The position numbers were made by a program, and so were the translations under genes. Below the pieces are notes generated by a model, which saw only the letters and a program-made list of their open reading frames with translations, was not told where the DNA came from and did no database searches. DNA of 64,000 nucleotides from Styela clava. Lineage: Eukaryota; Chordata; Ascidiacea; Stolidobranchia; Styelidae. This document shows, one piece after another, positions 1-13,800 of this stretch. The stretch covers positions 21,302,001 to 21,366,000 of the forward strand of contig NC_135253.1 of assembly GCF_964204865.1 (NCBI RefSeq). The letters are read 5' to 3'. Each line of letters opens with the position of its first letter. The first letter of the stretch is position 1.

Positions 1-3000
1 AACTGAAAATTCCATTTCTCGATCCATTCCTTGATAGGCGCTTGACTAGCTTGAAATGTAGTACCTCCGTCGGAAAATACAAAAGCAGGATGAATTCCCC
101 TTATAGATACAAATCGTCTCCATGCCCGAAGGAACGAATTAGTATCCAGAGCCAGACACAGTTCCAGATGAATACAACGAGTGGTTGCACATGTAATAAT
201 TAAAACAGACGCGTTGATAACTACATTTCGAGATTGCTTTACTTTCAAGTATCCGAAAAAATCCATTGCTACAGAATTGAATGGTGCCATCTGTGGTTGC
301 ATTCGAAATGAAGGAAGTTCTCCCATGCGTTGCTGTAGCAACTTTCTACGACGAATCCTGCAAAATATACACATTGATGCTATTGATTTTAAGAGTATTC
401 TTCCACCAATAAGAACAATACCGTCATTCTTCATATTTGCCAATATAACTCGATACCCTTGATGTAAGAACTTTTTATGACAGAACACTCCAAGAAGACG
501 ATCGAGGGAATGTTTGCCCGGAAGCACGACTGGATGCTTCATTTCCATATATAAATCAGTTCTATTCAGTCTTCCACCAATACGAAGAATTCCGTGAGAA
601 TCGAATAACAAGTCTAATTTCCATAGAGTTTTGACAGCCTTCCCAAATTCATCAATCATAGATTTTTGACAAATTCTGAATATACACAATTTTGCTTTCT
701 CTATGTATTGTACGACATCGGCAGGTTTAAATTCCAAATTGACAAATGATTTTTGCTGAAATGCACCCTTCATCCAAGCTGTCGCTCTTAGCAAGTCTTG
801 CCATGAAGAAAAATTATCCGCTAAATCATTATCATTTTGATAAGGCAAATCTGCTTTAACGACGTTGAATTGTCTTTTTCCGCGATATGCTTTTGACTTA
901 GTTGGTGGTTTTTCTTCCAATATTTCTTGACGTAATTCATCTAATTTTAAGTCATCATCATTCGGCCAATATTCCATTGGTTGCCTTAGAAATTCAGGTC
1001 CTTCATGCCAAATTGTAAGCTTCTCGCAGGAAATAGGTTTTGTTAAACAATCTGCAGCATTAAGAAGACTTGGAATGAATTTGACTTCTTTTGTTAGATT
1101 CTTATGTGTATCTTGAAATTCTTGTACTCTTGAAGCAACGAATGGTTTGAATTTTCCAGATTGGGAGTTCAACCAATAAATAACAACTTTGCTGTCTATC
1201 CAGAAATATTTGAATGCAATATTGTACGGTAGTGCTCTACTTATTTCATGCACCAATCTGCTCATGCCTATTGCTCCCATTAGCTCCTTTTTTGGAGTAC
1301 TTTTGTGTTTGAGTGGCGCCACAAATCCCTTTGCTGCAACGAATGTTAGCTTAACTCCACCTGTTGTAGGCCACCGTAAGAACACACAAGTGCCATAGGC
1401 TAAATCTCCACCGTCTGAAAATGCGTGCAGTTGAGGAGGTCCAGTTGTGTTTTCAGGTTTCAGACATCTTGGAGTTGAAACTTGAGCTGACTTGGACATT
1501 TCTTGAACATTGTTATACCAGCATTTGACCACATCATCTGGCAAAGTTTGGTCCCAGCTAAATCCATCTGCCCAGATCTTTTGAAGATCTATTCTATACT
1601 GCATTGTGACTGGAAGTAAATAACCCAGAGGGTCCCACAATTTCATTACACATGCTAATGCTTTTCTTTTAGAAAATCCTGTTTGCATGAAAGAAATGTC
1701 TTTGAATTTTGAACTGAAACTGTCATCAGTTTTATTCCAGGAATGACCAAGTACATCAACAACTTTTTCACCAGGATTTTGATCTACTTCAGGATGGTTT
1801 GAGTTCCAAATCTTTATAGAGAATTTTCCACGAATAAGTATTTGATCAACATCATTGATAACCTTGTTTGCAAGAATGTGATTCGAAACAGAATGACTGA
1901 CGTCATCAATGTATGTATCTTTGTCCAATACAACAGCTCCAAAAGGATGATCTTTTCGAAATTTATCGGCTAAAAATTTAATTGTAAAGCATGCCAAGTC
2001 AGGACTAGATTTATCTTCGAACATAACCCGAAGCCATTGAAAGATTGTTGGTTGCAACGATGAATCACCATAGCGCCAAAGGAAACGATGAAATTTCTGA
2101 TCGACTTCTGCCATTTGAATTTGATTAAACATTTTCGATATATCACCAGCAATAGCCACACTATCAGCTCGCCATGCCATGAAACATCTGAACAAAGAAT
2201 TCGCAAAGCTGGGACCTTTCTCTAAACCATCATTGAGACATGTGCCCTTAAAAGGACACGCAGAATCAAATACTATTCTTAATTTTGTTGAGGTTTTATC
2301 CGGACGCTCTACGATACGATGATTGAGGTACCATGCATTTTCAACTTTAGCCGTTTTCGTTTCAACCGGTGTTAGTCGTCGTACTACGCCTCGCTGAAGC
2401 AGATTTTTAATCTCCATATTATACTCTTCCGTTTTTCCTTTTCTATACAATTCTTGTTCCCGTTTTTTCATTTGTTCATACGCCTTCTCATAATTGTTGT
2501 GCAATTTTTCTGGGAAACCAGGTTTCCATGGCATTTTGACACAAACTCGGCCATCAGCACCAATATTGGTTGTCGCTTTTACATGTTTGATAAATGCTGA
2601 TTCTGCAATTTCTGAGTTAGAACAAACACACAAAGTTGTGGGTTGCACTCCAAGAACTTCACCATGGAAAAACTTGCGCAACTCTTCATTTTCTAATGAT
2701 GAAAAACTATTAATATTTGCTACATGATTGAAAGATCGTTGCGGTGCTTGAATAATGCCTCCATATAGATAGCATCCAAGAGATGTGAAAGCTGCTGAAG
2801 GATGATTATCGGGATCAATTGGCGAACGTAATGAATGCATTGTTTGAATTAAAGGTGCATAATCTCTACCAACAAGAACATCGACTGTTTTTTGCCCAAC
2901 TGGTATTTTATCCTGAATTCCTCTTAGATATTCAAACTGTTTAAAAATAGATGGCGGAATTGGTGTAACATCGTGACAAGGTTTTCTCACAGCCGTAACT

Positions 3001-4658
3001 CTGATATCAAATATCTGGTCTCGTGAAAGAGGTCTAATTTTCAAATTATAATCTTCAGAAGGTTCTTCATGAATGGCTCCTCCTGCGACACCAAACCGAA
3101 TTGTTCCATGTCCTACTGCCTTTTGTTTCAATGATTTTACAAAATTACGTCTTACCAAAGAATGGTTACTGCCACCATCAAGAAAGAAATTTGCCTGGAT
3201 CCATGTTTTGTCACTCGCCTGCACTTCTGCAACAAGTAATGGAGAATAATCCAAATTAAAAGCGCTCAATTGTCTTGAATGCATCTGAGATTGGTTGAAT
3301 ACTGCTGCATTAGAGTGAATATGTTGACTTTCCAAATTCGAGTCGTTCATACCAGAATTTCTCATTGTATTGTAATTTCCTTGTACTTTTCCGGGACATA
3401 ATGACCAATGATGCTGTCTTTGGTTACAATTTACACAGCTATTGGCTGTTGTTCTCGCACAATTTCTTGCAAAGTGAGTTCCTAGACATATAAAACATCT
3501 TCGATCATCTGCTATAAAGTTTTTTCTTTCAGGAATTGATAGGTTTTGATATTTGTTGCAGTCTATAAGGCGGTGCTGAATTCCACATCCAAAAATACAA
3601 GTGACTGTCCTTTGACGTGGCTGAACTGAACCCATGTTATCATTCTCGTCTGTAGCATGATTAACCGTATTGAAATTAGATCTTGGCGACTGGTTTTGTC
3701 TCGGTCGAAACCTCATATTCTCGGTTTGACTGATAAAGTTACCAGATATTTCCAATGCTGTAGCTTCAGATCTCAGAAAATTCGTTATAGATTCCAAGTT
3801 ATGATTACCTTTGCTGGAACTATTATATCGCAGTGCAGTGTCTGCATCTAGACACTCTAATGCTCTATTGACAGAAATAACCGAGTTTGCATCCTGTTTT
3901 AACCCAAGATCTTCCATACGTCGGCAGAAGAGAGAAATTTCGTGAGCTAGTCGCCTAAGGTTCGCTGGATTACGAGAGGTCTTATATAAAGGTTTTATTT
4001 GCTCGTATTGCTTGATTACTTCACGTTGAACTACTGATTTAGGAATACGCTCTTCCAGGCGTTCCCATGCACTTGAAATTGATTTACAGTCACATATCAT
4101 TGTTTGATAATCGTTTGGCATTGCACCATTGCGTATAAGCCATGAAATTTGCACTAAATCATCCGTAATTCTAGCATGGTGCATTATATGTGTAAAACGT
4201 TCTTTCCAGGTATAAAAGTCTACTTTTTGTCCGTTCCAGCATGGCGGATCCATACCACATAACTTAATCATAGGAGGATCATTATTATAATTGTTTTGAG
4301 CGGTTACAAGAGATGATATCACCGGCTTTATATCTAGTTTGTCTTCATATTTCTCAAAATCGATTGCAATCTTGTTTTCCACACGTAAAATTTCTTCACT
4401 AAATTTAGATATAACGGGTTTTTCCTCACTTTGTGTAGTACTGTCTTCTTCAATTAGAGCCAATTCCATAGTATCAATTAGACAGACCAAAAATGCTATT
4501 TTATCGTTAGCATCATGAAACAGTATTTTGACCTTTTCAAAATCTCTTCTTTCCAGAGAGTGCTCAAATCGTGTTAAAATTCTTTCCAAATTTACTTTGA
4601 GTACCGGAAACTTACTCTTGAGTTGTTTGAAATTCTGACCTTGAAAATATTCTGCCAT
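1..4658 (-). mobile_element. BEL/Pao LTR retrotransposon polyprotein, 3' part beyond the window
   Basis: One reading frame runs from an ATG at 4656-4658 to the left edge (at least 1,552 codons). Four widely spaced motifs (start, protease, RT and integrase) fall in the same frame, so it looks undamaged. Order on the minus strand: a Gag-like region of DUF1759 type (about 4250-3950); cysteine clusters ending in a CX2CX4HX4C knuckle (about 3600-3400); a protease with DGGS at about 3170-3179; a reverse transcriptase with YIDD at 1902-1913; an RNase H with SDGG, KELMG and IDSKV; an integrase zinc finger (HX4H and CX2C, about 470-350); and the integrase core with its first two Asp (AMDFFG; SDGG at about 63-71). 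The third catalytic residue lies outside. BEL/Pao elements copy themselves through reverse transcription and integrase. I could not identify LTRs or a primer-binding site. An in-frame extension upstream to about 4762 exists but has no ATG. Confidence 0.93.
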
Positions 4659-7536
4659 TGTTAGTTGGCATTCTTGCTTTGATGTATTGCTGAATCCTCG
4701 AAAGGTTGAAGAAGAACTGCTTGATTCAGACTCCAGTTTGTAGGTGTAGGTGCAGTATCATTAAATGTCACTAATTTGGATTTCTGCCCATTGACAAATC
4801 ACCCTTGCCTACTATGTCTCTTTAACTAATATCCCGAAATGAAACGAATAGATTTCTCCCAAAGTGATTTAATCCAGATATCAGTAAGACAAAGTGACCT
4901 GACAAACAATAAAGATGAATATTAAAATGAGTACAGGCAACCAGGCACAATACAAAGCAAGAATATACCAATTCACTTACATTTAAATGAGGCTTTGTCA
5001 GAACAGATTATCCCAATGTAAGAAACTTAAGAAATAGAATATTCATACCCAATGACTATAGCACCATTAACAAGCTTATGAGAACAGATCTAAAGACAGA
5101 CTAAAGCTCTAGACAGTTAACCATAACAAGAAGTAATCAAGTAATCAGCCAATAATCACGATGCAGTGAACCATACGTAAACACACCAAAAGTAAGTAGT
5201 ATCAAGATAAATCAGTCAAATGTTCAAACCATTGACGATTATACCGGAAAGATTCTTTTTGACTCATTGGCCTGGCATACGACAAATTGTGATATCAATT
5301 AATCATCACTTAATTAAAATGATATATAAAAACACAATATTCCGATTTAAATTAACAAAGTAAAAAAACATGTAATATGTAATATTACGTACTGTATACA
5401 TTCATCAGATATCTAAAAATTTAAAAAAAGAAATATATAATAATGTATTATAATTACCTAAACCATATCAACTAGGATGGCGCAAGCAAGGTCGCAAACA
5501 AAAGTTTGGTATTCAAAACGGTGATGATTTATTGTAGAACAGTGGCTATTAAACTGGGGGGCGCGAGATGCTCACCAGATGGAATCGGAAATTTACATGT
5601 TACGGCTCCTGAAACGGTCTCCGCGTTCGTTCAAAATACCGACTTTTTCGTGTTATAATGAATTTTTCTGTCTCGTAATAACTACAATAATTCAAAATGT
5701 CTCTCTATTTTAATTCATTTGTGTTCAAGGTAACTCGCGGTTGCGGCGACTCACGACAAAATAAACTCATTACTTATCTAAAATACCACGCCAATCCGCG
5801 GACATAATTAAGTATAATCAACTGCCCGGTTATATTTAGTTTTTATATATATTGCACTCATGGGAATTCGTTGTCGTCATTAGAAAGATCTGGTATAATA
5901 TCTCAGAAAGTATATTTAATATAGTACAATTAAAATACATGTAAAGTATATTAGTAGATAAAAAATACATATTCATCGAAACGAAATCCCTGCGGTACGG
6001 CTTCTGAGTCAGTCCTCGAGGTTACGCCAGTCGTTGAAAGAGTCGACTTTTTCAACGGTAATGTAATGGTTTTTCTGTTGAATAAAATATTCAATCCATG
6101 ACCGATATACTTATTTAAAATGGTTGCTTTATTCATTCAATTCTAATAAATTGAATCTGCGATTGCGTCGATAAAATAAAAGCGCCAGTACTCCAAAATA
6201 ACACGGTAATCCGCAATCATAGAAATGTCGATTACATTTTGTTTTGATTTGTATTCTTGCCAATTTCACCAATATGAGCTGTCCCTGCAACTCTTACTTC
6301 GCTCTATCGCAATGCCGCCACTCGATTAATTTCAAGATATCACCGTTATAGATATTCCTAAGTCTGCGATCCCACGAAGTAAAATTTATATCAAGTCTGT
6401 AGTTTTAGAACACTACTGGTGTGCCGCACGCACAAGGAATTAATGAGATTTTCAATGTCTAAGAAAGTGTTTTTAATCTGTCGCGGTCCACCCCAAAACA
6501 AAACTCATGGCGTTTTTCGTTTTTTTTTTTCTTTTTATAATGCCACTTTTACAATAAAGAAATTTTTAGTTACGGATTCACTTCTTTCTTCTATCTTTAG
6601 CATCTCGTCGCTGATGATTATAATAAAAACTAACCCGTTTTCCTCATAGGTGACATGGTTCCATTCGAGAACAAAAAAAGTAATTATAATCGTCTTCGCT
6701 TCACAAGAATATGTCGAGGGAAATTTTGGATTTAGAAAGAATAGACACTGAATTCAAGATTTTTAGGGCTCAAATACCACGCCACGCTGACGTAAACAAT
6801 GGAGATTTAAACAAAATGCAATCGCAAACGCCTTAGCGACAACAATTAATTGAAATTTTACGTGTCTTATGTAAACGCTTAAGCAGAAAATATTTAAAGC
6901 ATTGGTTTATTGCTTGTTTAGTTTTACTTAATAATTAGTTTGACTTTGCCAAGTATTGCAAACTGAGCGGAAAAACAAGAATGTATGATGGCCAATCACT
7001 ATTTGGCTTTATACATACGACAGTGACGCTATGAGACCAACACTCTGTTATAGCGCCATCTTGATATATAACAACTTGTCCATCACAAAAGCATTTTTTC
7101 GAAGCAAAAAGAGGGGGGGGCGCGAAGTTTGTAAAATTTTTCGAAGGGAGGCGCGGCTTAAAAAGTTTAGGAACCACTGTTTTAGAATGTAGTGAAAATA
7201 GAAAAATACTCGTATGCTTGATTGACAATAATGCGATCGAATAGTTAAGTGTAAAGTTATGTGGAAGATAATGGTGTCGCTGCACGATAACCAGTAATGA
7301 TGTCTCGCGCCTCCCTTTACCCTGAGGTAGCAAATTACTTCATTTTTATTGTTTATTCATAAAATGTATTTCGGTAGGGTCAAAATAAACTGGTGATTAC
7401 TGAAAAATTCACCCCAAAATAGCTACGCTACATATTATTTTCACGTGCAAATTTTTGTTGAATTCAAGCGTTCGCCAAGCTTCTGAAACATTTTACGGAT
7501 AAAATTATTTTTCGTGCGGATAAGAATATTTTTATA
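4659..7536. other. No gene seen; probable BEL/Pao leader or LTR plus hAT-like remnants
   Basis: The first several hundred bases next to the retrotransposon ATG should hold its untranslated leader and 5' LTR, but I found no convincing TG...CA pair with matching ends. Near 5545 and 7140-7190 there are remnants of hAT-type elements; the minus-strand reading at 7190 begins CAGTGGTTCCTAAACTTT. Reading frames here (for example 6935-7333 minus) overlap these remnants and look accidental. Confidence 0.4.
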
Positions 7537-7782
7537 ATGCTAATGGCAATAGAAATGTATCAAATTAATTTGTTTCATTTATCCGAAAGGATTTGGCGCC
7601 TACAAAACTTGACTCCGATCACTTCATTCGAGCACCTACGCCCACTAGTGATAATAAACGCTGAACCAACGAGAAACGTCAAGAAATTTTCACTGCGTGT
7701 GTTTGTGATTGGAGGTCTTGCGAGTTGGCTGTGGTACGGTATTTCTGTATTTGGACTATTTGCTGATTTTGTCATTGAGTAA
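7537..7782 (+). CDS. Candidate small membrane protein ORF just upstream of U2af1
   Basis: An 81-codon frame ends 48 bases before the U2af1 start codon. Its C-terminal half contains a hydrophobic, Trp-rich stretch (VFVIGGLASWLWYGISVFGL) that could be one membrane segment, preceded by basic residues. I do not recognise a family. The tight spacing to U2af1 would fit an operon-like arrangement with trans-splicing, as known in tunicates, but no strong acceptor with a polypyrimidine tract is visible between the two, and upstream exons may be missing from this model. It may equally be 5' flank that is open by chance. Confidence 0.25.
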   Translation: MLMAIEMYQINLFHLSERIWRLQNLTPITSFEHLRPLVIINAEPTRNVKKFSLRVFVIGGLASWLWYGISVFGLFADFVIE

Positions 7783-7830
7783 TATTTCGACGCAAGAGGT
7801 TCGTCAATATATCAGTATCCCATCGCAAAC

Positions 7831-10800
7831 ATGGCGGAGTATCTGGCCTCGATTTTTGGGACAGAAAAAGACAAGTGAGTTACTTATTTTCAATTTATGT
7901 TTCTGTATTCAGGAACTCTAAAACATTCAATAGCGTACCGGTACCGGTACTGATTGGATATTTGATTTCCTCTTGTGGTCTACAATAGAAATTGCAGTTG
8001 AAATACGATTTACATATTTATCTCGGGTGAGATGAAAGACCGCTTAATCATATGTCGAACCAAGTGCAGAAGTGCCTCTTGTCCGGTTACATGCCAGACT
8101 GGATTCCATGGCAGGTGCACGCCCGAGGGCGCTAGCGCTCCGCAAAAATGCACGCGAGCGAAATCAATTTTGCACGCCGAAAATTTGCAATTGCTCACCA
8201 ATGTAAATCGGTTTAAATGGTTTTAAAATCAATAATCCAGTAATATAAAGATGCCAAAATATTATAACTCCACAATTGTCGACAAATACCAGCCTGCAAG
8301 ATTTGGTCTGATCGAAATATTGCGAAGCAAAAAGACCATGGACCTTTCCCCAACCTTTGACCCGCGAAAAATTCTTCTCATTGTTACGTCCTTTTTTGCA
8401 TCTTGCTGATTGGCCAATGTCACGAAGTAAACAAGGAAGTCGATGCTCGGGGAAAGGTCCATATCGTGTTGAATGATAGGAAATAGGAATCCCGTGAGAA
8501 TAGTTATGGACGAAAAGATCGCCTCCGCACCAATGGCCAAGTACGGCTCTGATTCAGCGTATTTTTCATACAATAATTTTACACGAATGTACTGAACAGT
8601 ACCGGTATCTAAAGTTGCTCAAACACTCCCAAAATTAGTGACAAAGTATGAAAATAATGTTTGGGGTCAAAGGTCAAACGTCCATTTTGCTCTAATTTGA
8701 CGTATTTTTTATCCATTAATTCTACGTAAAAACACTACCAAAATTAATGACAAAGTATGTCCATTTTGCTCTGGTTCAACGTAATTTTTATCCAATAATT
8801 TTACGCGGATGTACTGAACAGTACCGGTATCCAAAGTCGCACAAACACTCTCAAAATTAGCGACAAACTGTAGAAATAATGTTTGGGGTCAAAGGTCAAA
8901 CGTCCATTTTTTTTCTCTGATTCAACGTATTTTTTATCCGATACCGGTAATTTTACGCGGATTTATTGAGAGGTATCTGATGTCAAAGTCAGTTGCACGC
9001 GAGTGCAGTTGTTTTGCACGTCGTGAGCTATAATTGCACGCCAGGAATTCTTATTTGCACGCGGGAATTTCTGATTGCACGCCCGATTTCTCGTTCAAAA
9101 AGGCCATGAAATCCAGACTGGCCGGTATTTAAACGAAATTCGAAATGCATCGTTTAACAAAATACAAAAGCAATGCTTGATGCTGTAATGTCGCGCTTAG
9201 GTATGGCGAGGCTCAAGTTGTGTAGCTGAGTGCCAACTTTTCTAAAAAGATGTGAAATATTCGCCACCATAGCACACATAAAAATATATATATTTGAAAG
9301 CCTTTCAGAGATTTGAATTATCCTCAAGACTGAATATCGAAATGTAACGGTATTAGTTGCAATATTAAGAAAAACCCCATTATCCTCAAGGAATTTTAGT
9401 CAATTGATTCATTAGTTGACTACCATACTTGTCCAATTGCAAACTTATTTGTCAATGCTATGACAATATTTTCCACAGTGGTTTAGCGAAAAATGCATTA
9501 CATCGTGATTGTGAAATAAAAATAATAACTGATGCCTTCAAAGTCAAGAAGCATGGACTTGATGGTGGAGGAAGCCGTAACCGACCAGCAGTTACGTTAC
9601 CTGAACATCCCTGGCGGCGAGGAGTCCAGCAATCCTTTTGCACATAATTATACTCGCATGAAATTCGAACCTGCGAACCCGCAGTGTAATTAAAGGTGCA
9701 GTGGTGATCGTATTCCTAACTCTTAGCACGATGTGCCACACCACTGTAATTAAATTTGAATAATGGAATCCCTTTTGTATTCTGATTAATCTAACTTAGT
9801 CCAGATTCAAAATTCTGGCTTGAGCGCAATTCTGTATGCCTTTTGTATGAATCGCAACATATAGCGCATGCTTATAGCTGTTTTGAAATTTGTAATTGTT
9901 TGTAAAAAATAAACTCGACCTCTTCAAACGCAAAAGAAATTTTAAACTTGATTTTGTAATTTTTTCATTGCTGATTCTGTTTTTTTTTTCTATTTTCAGG
10001 GTAAATTGTTCTTTCTACTTCAAGATTGGAGCTTGTCGTCATGGAGATCGTTGTTCAAGACTTCACAACAAACCCACTTTCAGCCAGGTATTTAATTTTT
10101 ATGAATGATATTTATCCTCATCTAATTTTATAGGTTTCAGTAAATGATATCATGAATCTTACTTTGACTAGGAATGAACCGTTTATATATATATATATAT
10201 ATATATATAGGGTGATTTCCAGATTCATTTTTTATATTCATTTAATTCATTTCCAATGGCTTCATTTTAACAATGTCTAACTGCTTAGTAATTATTGTTA
10301 TTTTCAATTTTACAGACGATCATGTTGCAAGGATTATATCAGAATCCACAGATTACAAACTGCTCTGTTCCCAATGGTGAGTTGATATTTGCCAATTTCA
10401 TATCGTATATTTATCAATTTTCTCTGGACATAATGCGCACCCATAATGCGCATATTCATTTTAGCACTATTAAGCCTGATGTCAGAGCGTGTTTTCAGAT
10501 GCTGCACTTCAAAAAAGAGTCATGGTCACTAATTTGGGTGACATATGTGTGAGGGAGAGAAACGGCAAGACGGTGACAGCAGTTAACGATATACAACTGT
10601 TCTTTAACTTTTTTTTTCGGCTTTCGGAGTTATTGAATTCGTTAAAATTCTTGCTACTTTTACTAACCCTAAATTTCTTTGGATTGGGCTTCTACCGAAA
10701 CAAGCATGATCTGATCCTAATAGAGATTAATATATGTGAGAATTATTAGCCATTTAGGCATAAAATAGGGATTATTATTTTTTCAATATTTTCTATGTCA

Positions 10801-13800
10801 TTGCATAATGCACCCCCTCATTCTGAACTTAAATTTTTGCTCTGAAAGTATGTACCATATGTGGAGAAATATGGTAATTATAATGACCATTTTTGTAGTT
10901 CAGCCATGTCAAGCCATCAGCCATCCCACAAATATGTTTACATATAGATAATATGCTATTCCATTTTATCCACTTAGTCGAATCGTTTTATTCATTTTGC
11001 CAGCACTAGTCACACTAGAAGATTATTTTTATATTTATTTCAACGACTGCTAAATCAACTTCTGATTTTTTTCAGTGTTCCCTCCAACTGGTGAAGTGAG
11101 TGATGTTGAAATGCAGGAACACTACGATGAATTCTTTGAAGAAGTTTTCACTGAACTAGAAGAGAAATATGGAGATATTGAAGAGATGAATGTCTGTGAT
11201 AACCTGGGAGATCATTTAGTTGGAAATGTCTATGTAAAGGTATGTTTGGTTGTGTGGATAAAAAATATTTTCGAATGTTTTAAGGCTTCCTAAGAGCTTT
11301 CTAAATAAAATTTCAAATATTTTAAAATGTGTCAAGTAGCCCAAATAGAGATAGTCAATATAAAGAATTAACTCTCCCCAATAAATTCTGAAAACTGCAT
11401 TGAAGTGTTTTATGATGCAGTATTTCACAAAATACAACATTCTCTTTTTTCCATTGTTATGATTTTCAGAGGTGTCTTATAGTAAATATCTTGGATTCCT
11501 AGGGAAATCTACGGATTGTAAATAAAATTGGCACAAGTATGAGATTGGTGGAAAATGGTTTATAACTGAATTTGATATTAATTGTGCTTGACCCATAACG
11601 TATTGGACAGGTAAGTGAAAATAGGTTTTAGATTCAGATCTTGATTCTCAGTCATTTGAAACAGACTGATGTTCAGAACCAATCCAAAGTACATTCCTAA
11701 TGTTTTATACTTGCGGTTTTAATGAAGTCTTGCGTTTCTCATCTTCACCCTAATTAGCGATGCTATATATGATTTGCCTCTCATTCATCCCAAAAGTGTT
11801 GTCGCACCTGCAAATATCTTTATTTATTTGACATCACAGTTCCATAAAGAAGAAGATGCAGAGAAAGCAGTGAACGATCTCAATAACCGATGGTTTAACG
11901 GACAACCGATACATTCTGAACTCAGTCCTGTCACTGACTTCAGAGAAGCTTGTTGCAGACAGTATGAAATGGGGTAAGGGAAATCATAGTTGTACAATTT
12001 GCTTTTCAAACAATCTTTGTAATTACATGAAAGAGTCGAAAGTTAGTTAGCACCATAAGGAAGACTATTACAGTTGATTATTTGGTACTCTCGTAATTCC
12101 AGGTATAAATACTACGGGAGTCACTTGGCTAGTCCTAAAACTTATAATAGAACAAAAATAAGGGATAATGGAATAAATTTTTGGCCTAACCTGGTACACA
12201 TACTATGTTCCGGTGTCTGCCCTCTTGGTTCACATACTACGGGAGCGTCGAATATTTCACTTTGTTGCCGAAACCTCAAAAACAATTCATAGGCTTTTTT
12301 TATTTTTTATTTATAACAAAATTCTTAACTCTTTTGTTCCGTATGACATATATATTCGTACTACCATCCTTGGTCATAATAGTTATTTTCGGACTATTTT
12401 ACGTTCATGTTCATGTTTTGTGAAGTATTCCGCACTAACTAAATCATTTTGAGCATCCAACTATGATCCGTGCTTGATCTGTCAACATTTTGTTTTTTTG
12501 TAAATTTTTTATTTTACTACTAAGTGAATTTTATTTGTGTAGGTATTTCAAAGCTTAGAGATACACGAAAGTATTTGTCATTACTTCAAAAATAAGTCAT
12601 TTGAACGAGCGGGAAACAATTTCACGCACATAATAAACAAACAAAGATTCCAGACAACTATCGTGGACATGCTCTCACATATCATTGATTATTTCGCGTT
12701 TCGCTTGCGAAGCTGAGTCTGGTTTTTCTGCAAAGGTGACGTAACTCTCTTTCAGAAGAGCGCTTGGAATTTCGTTTCTTTGTAACACGTTTTTCAGAGA
12801 AGCGATGAGAGTGTGAAACGTTCTCTCAAAATTTTTTGAAATTTCTCTCTTCTTACACGCGTAGGGTCGAACGGTTTTGCCTACGTCATTTGGGCGCGTT
12901 TTAGTAGGAAGACGCGAAAATAAGATTTTTAAAGAGATATTGGGGGTGTTCCTTGTACGTTTGGTTAACTCGTCATTACATGTTATAAAATGGTACATAA
13001 AGTCGATTGTATACAGCGGAAAAAAAGGGTTAAGACTAATATAAAAAAAATAGCAGTTTGCGAAATGTCACAACCACGGTGCATGTTGAACAAAATTGTA
13101 GACCAATTACTAACATTAGTTCACAGTATTAAATTCGGTGGGAGATGCTTTGTAGAAATGACCAAGTTTAACATCTGCTTCTGATTTTATGGAATAGATG
13201 AAAGTTGGCACCCTGGAGGCTATAGTTGGATATTTTTCCTGTGGGAAAACTTTAGTGAAAACTCATTTATGCTGCTTTATATGCCTTATTAACTTAACAT
13301 TTACTAGGACTTGAATACAAAGAACAATAATTTTGCCACAACACAGTGCAGATCGGAGCAAAAAAAGCATAGTTCTATTTAGCTATGGGGTTTGAAAAGT
13401 GATTTTTTCTTTCTTCCCCGATTCTGCCTCTATTTTCTATCTCAAGTAATTTTTCAATCCTGTTCTCTGGGTTGTTAACATATGAAATGGGGAGAATTTC
13501 TGCTTTCCCAGATTAGGCATCAGAAAAGTTTAAAACGAGAATATCGGTTGGAAACCGAAGACTTATCGATCGATAGTTAGGGGATCCCCCAAAACAGAAA
13601 CTGCAGTTTCGATTCATCCGCTCTTGTAACTTGCGCACTGCGCATCTTAAGATCGATAAGTAATAAATTTGCAATTTGTAGAGGAATCCGAACCCAAGAA
13701 CTAATGTTTTCTGCTACTTTGTCGTAACTAAAAATTCTTGAAGCTCCAGAAGTATGTGAACCAAGATGGCACACAACCTGAACAGAGTATGTGTACCAGG

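Noticed and set aside
4760..5300. 5' LTR of the BEL/Pao element
   Set aside because: Several TG...CA pairs are possible, but none has matching ends plus a clear primer-binding site, and the second LTR is outside the window.
6935..7333. 132-codon frame on the minus strand
   Set aside because: It spans a hAT-like terminal region with a G-run; no protein family motif.
12675..12998. 107-codon frame on the minus strand within U2af1 intron 5
   Set aside because: No family motif, no splice or promoter context; probably repeat-derived.
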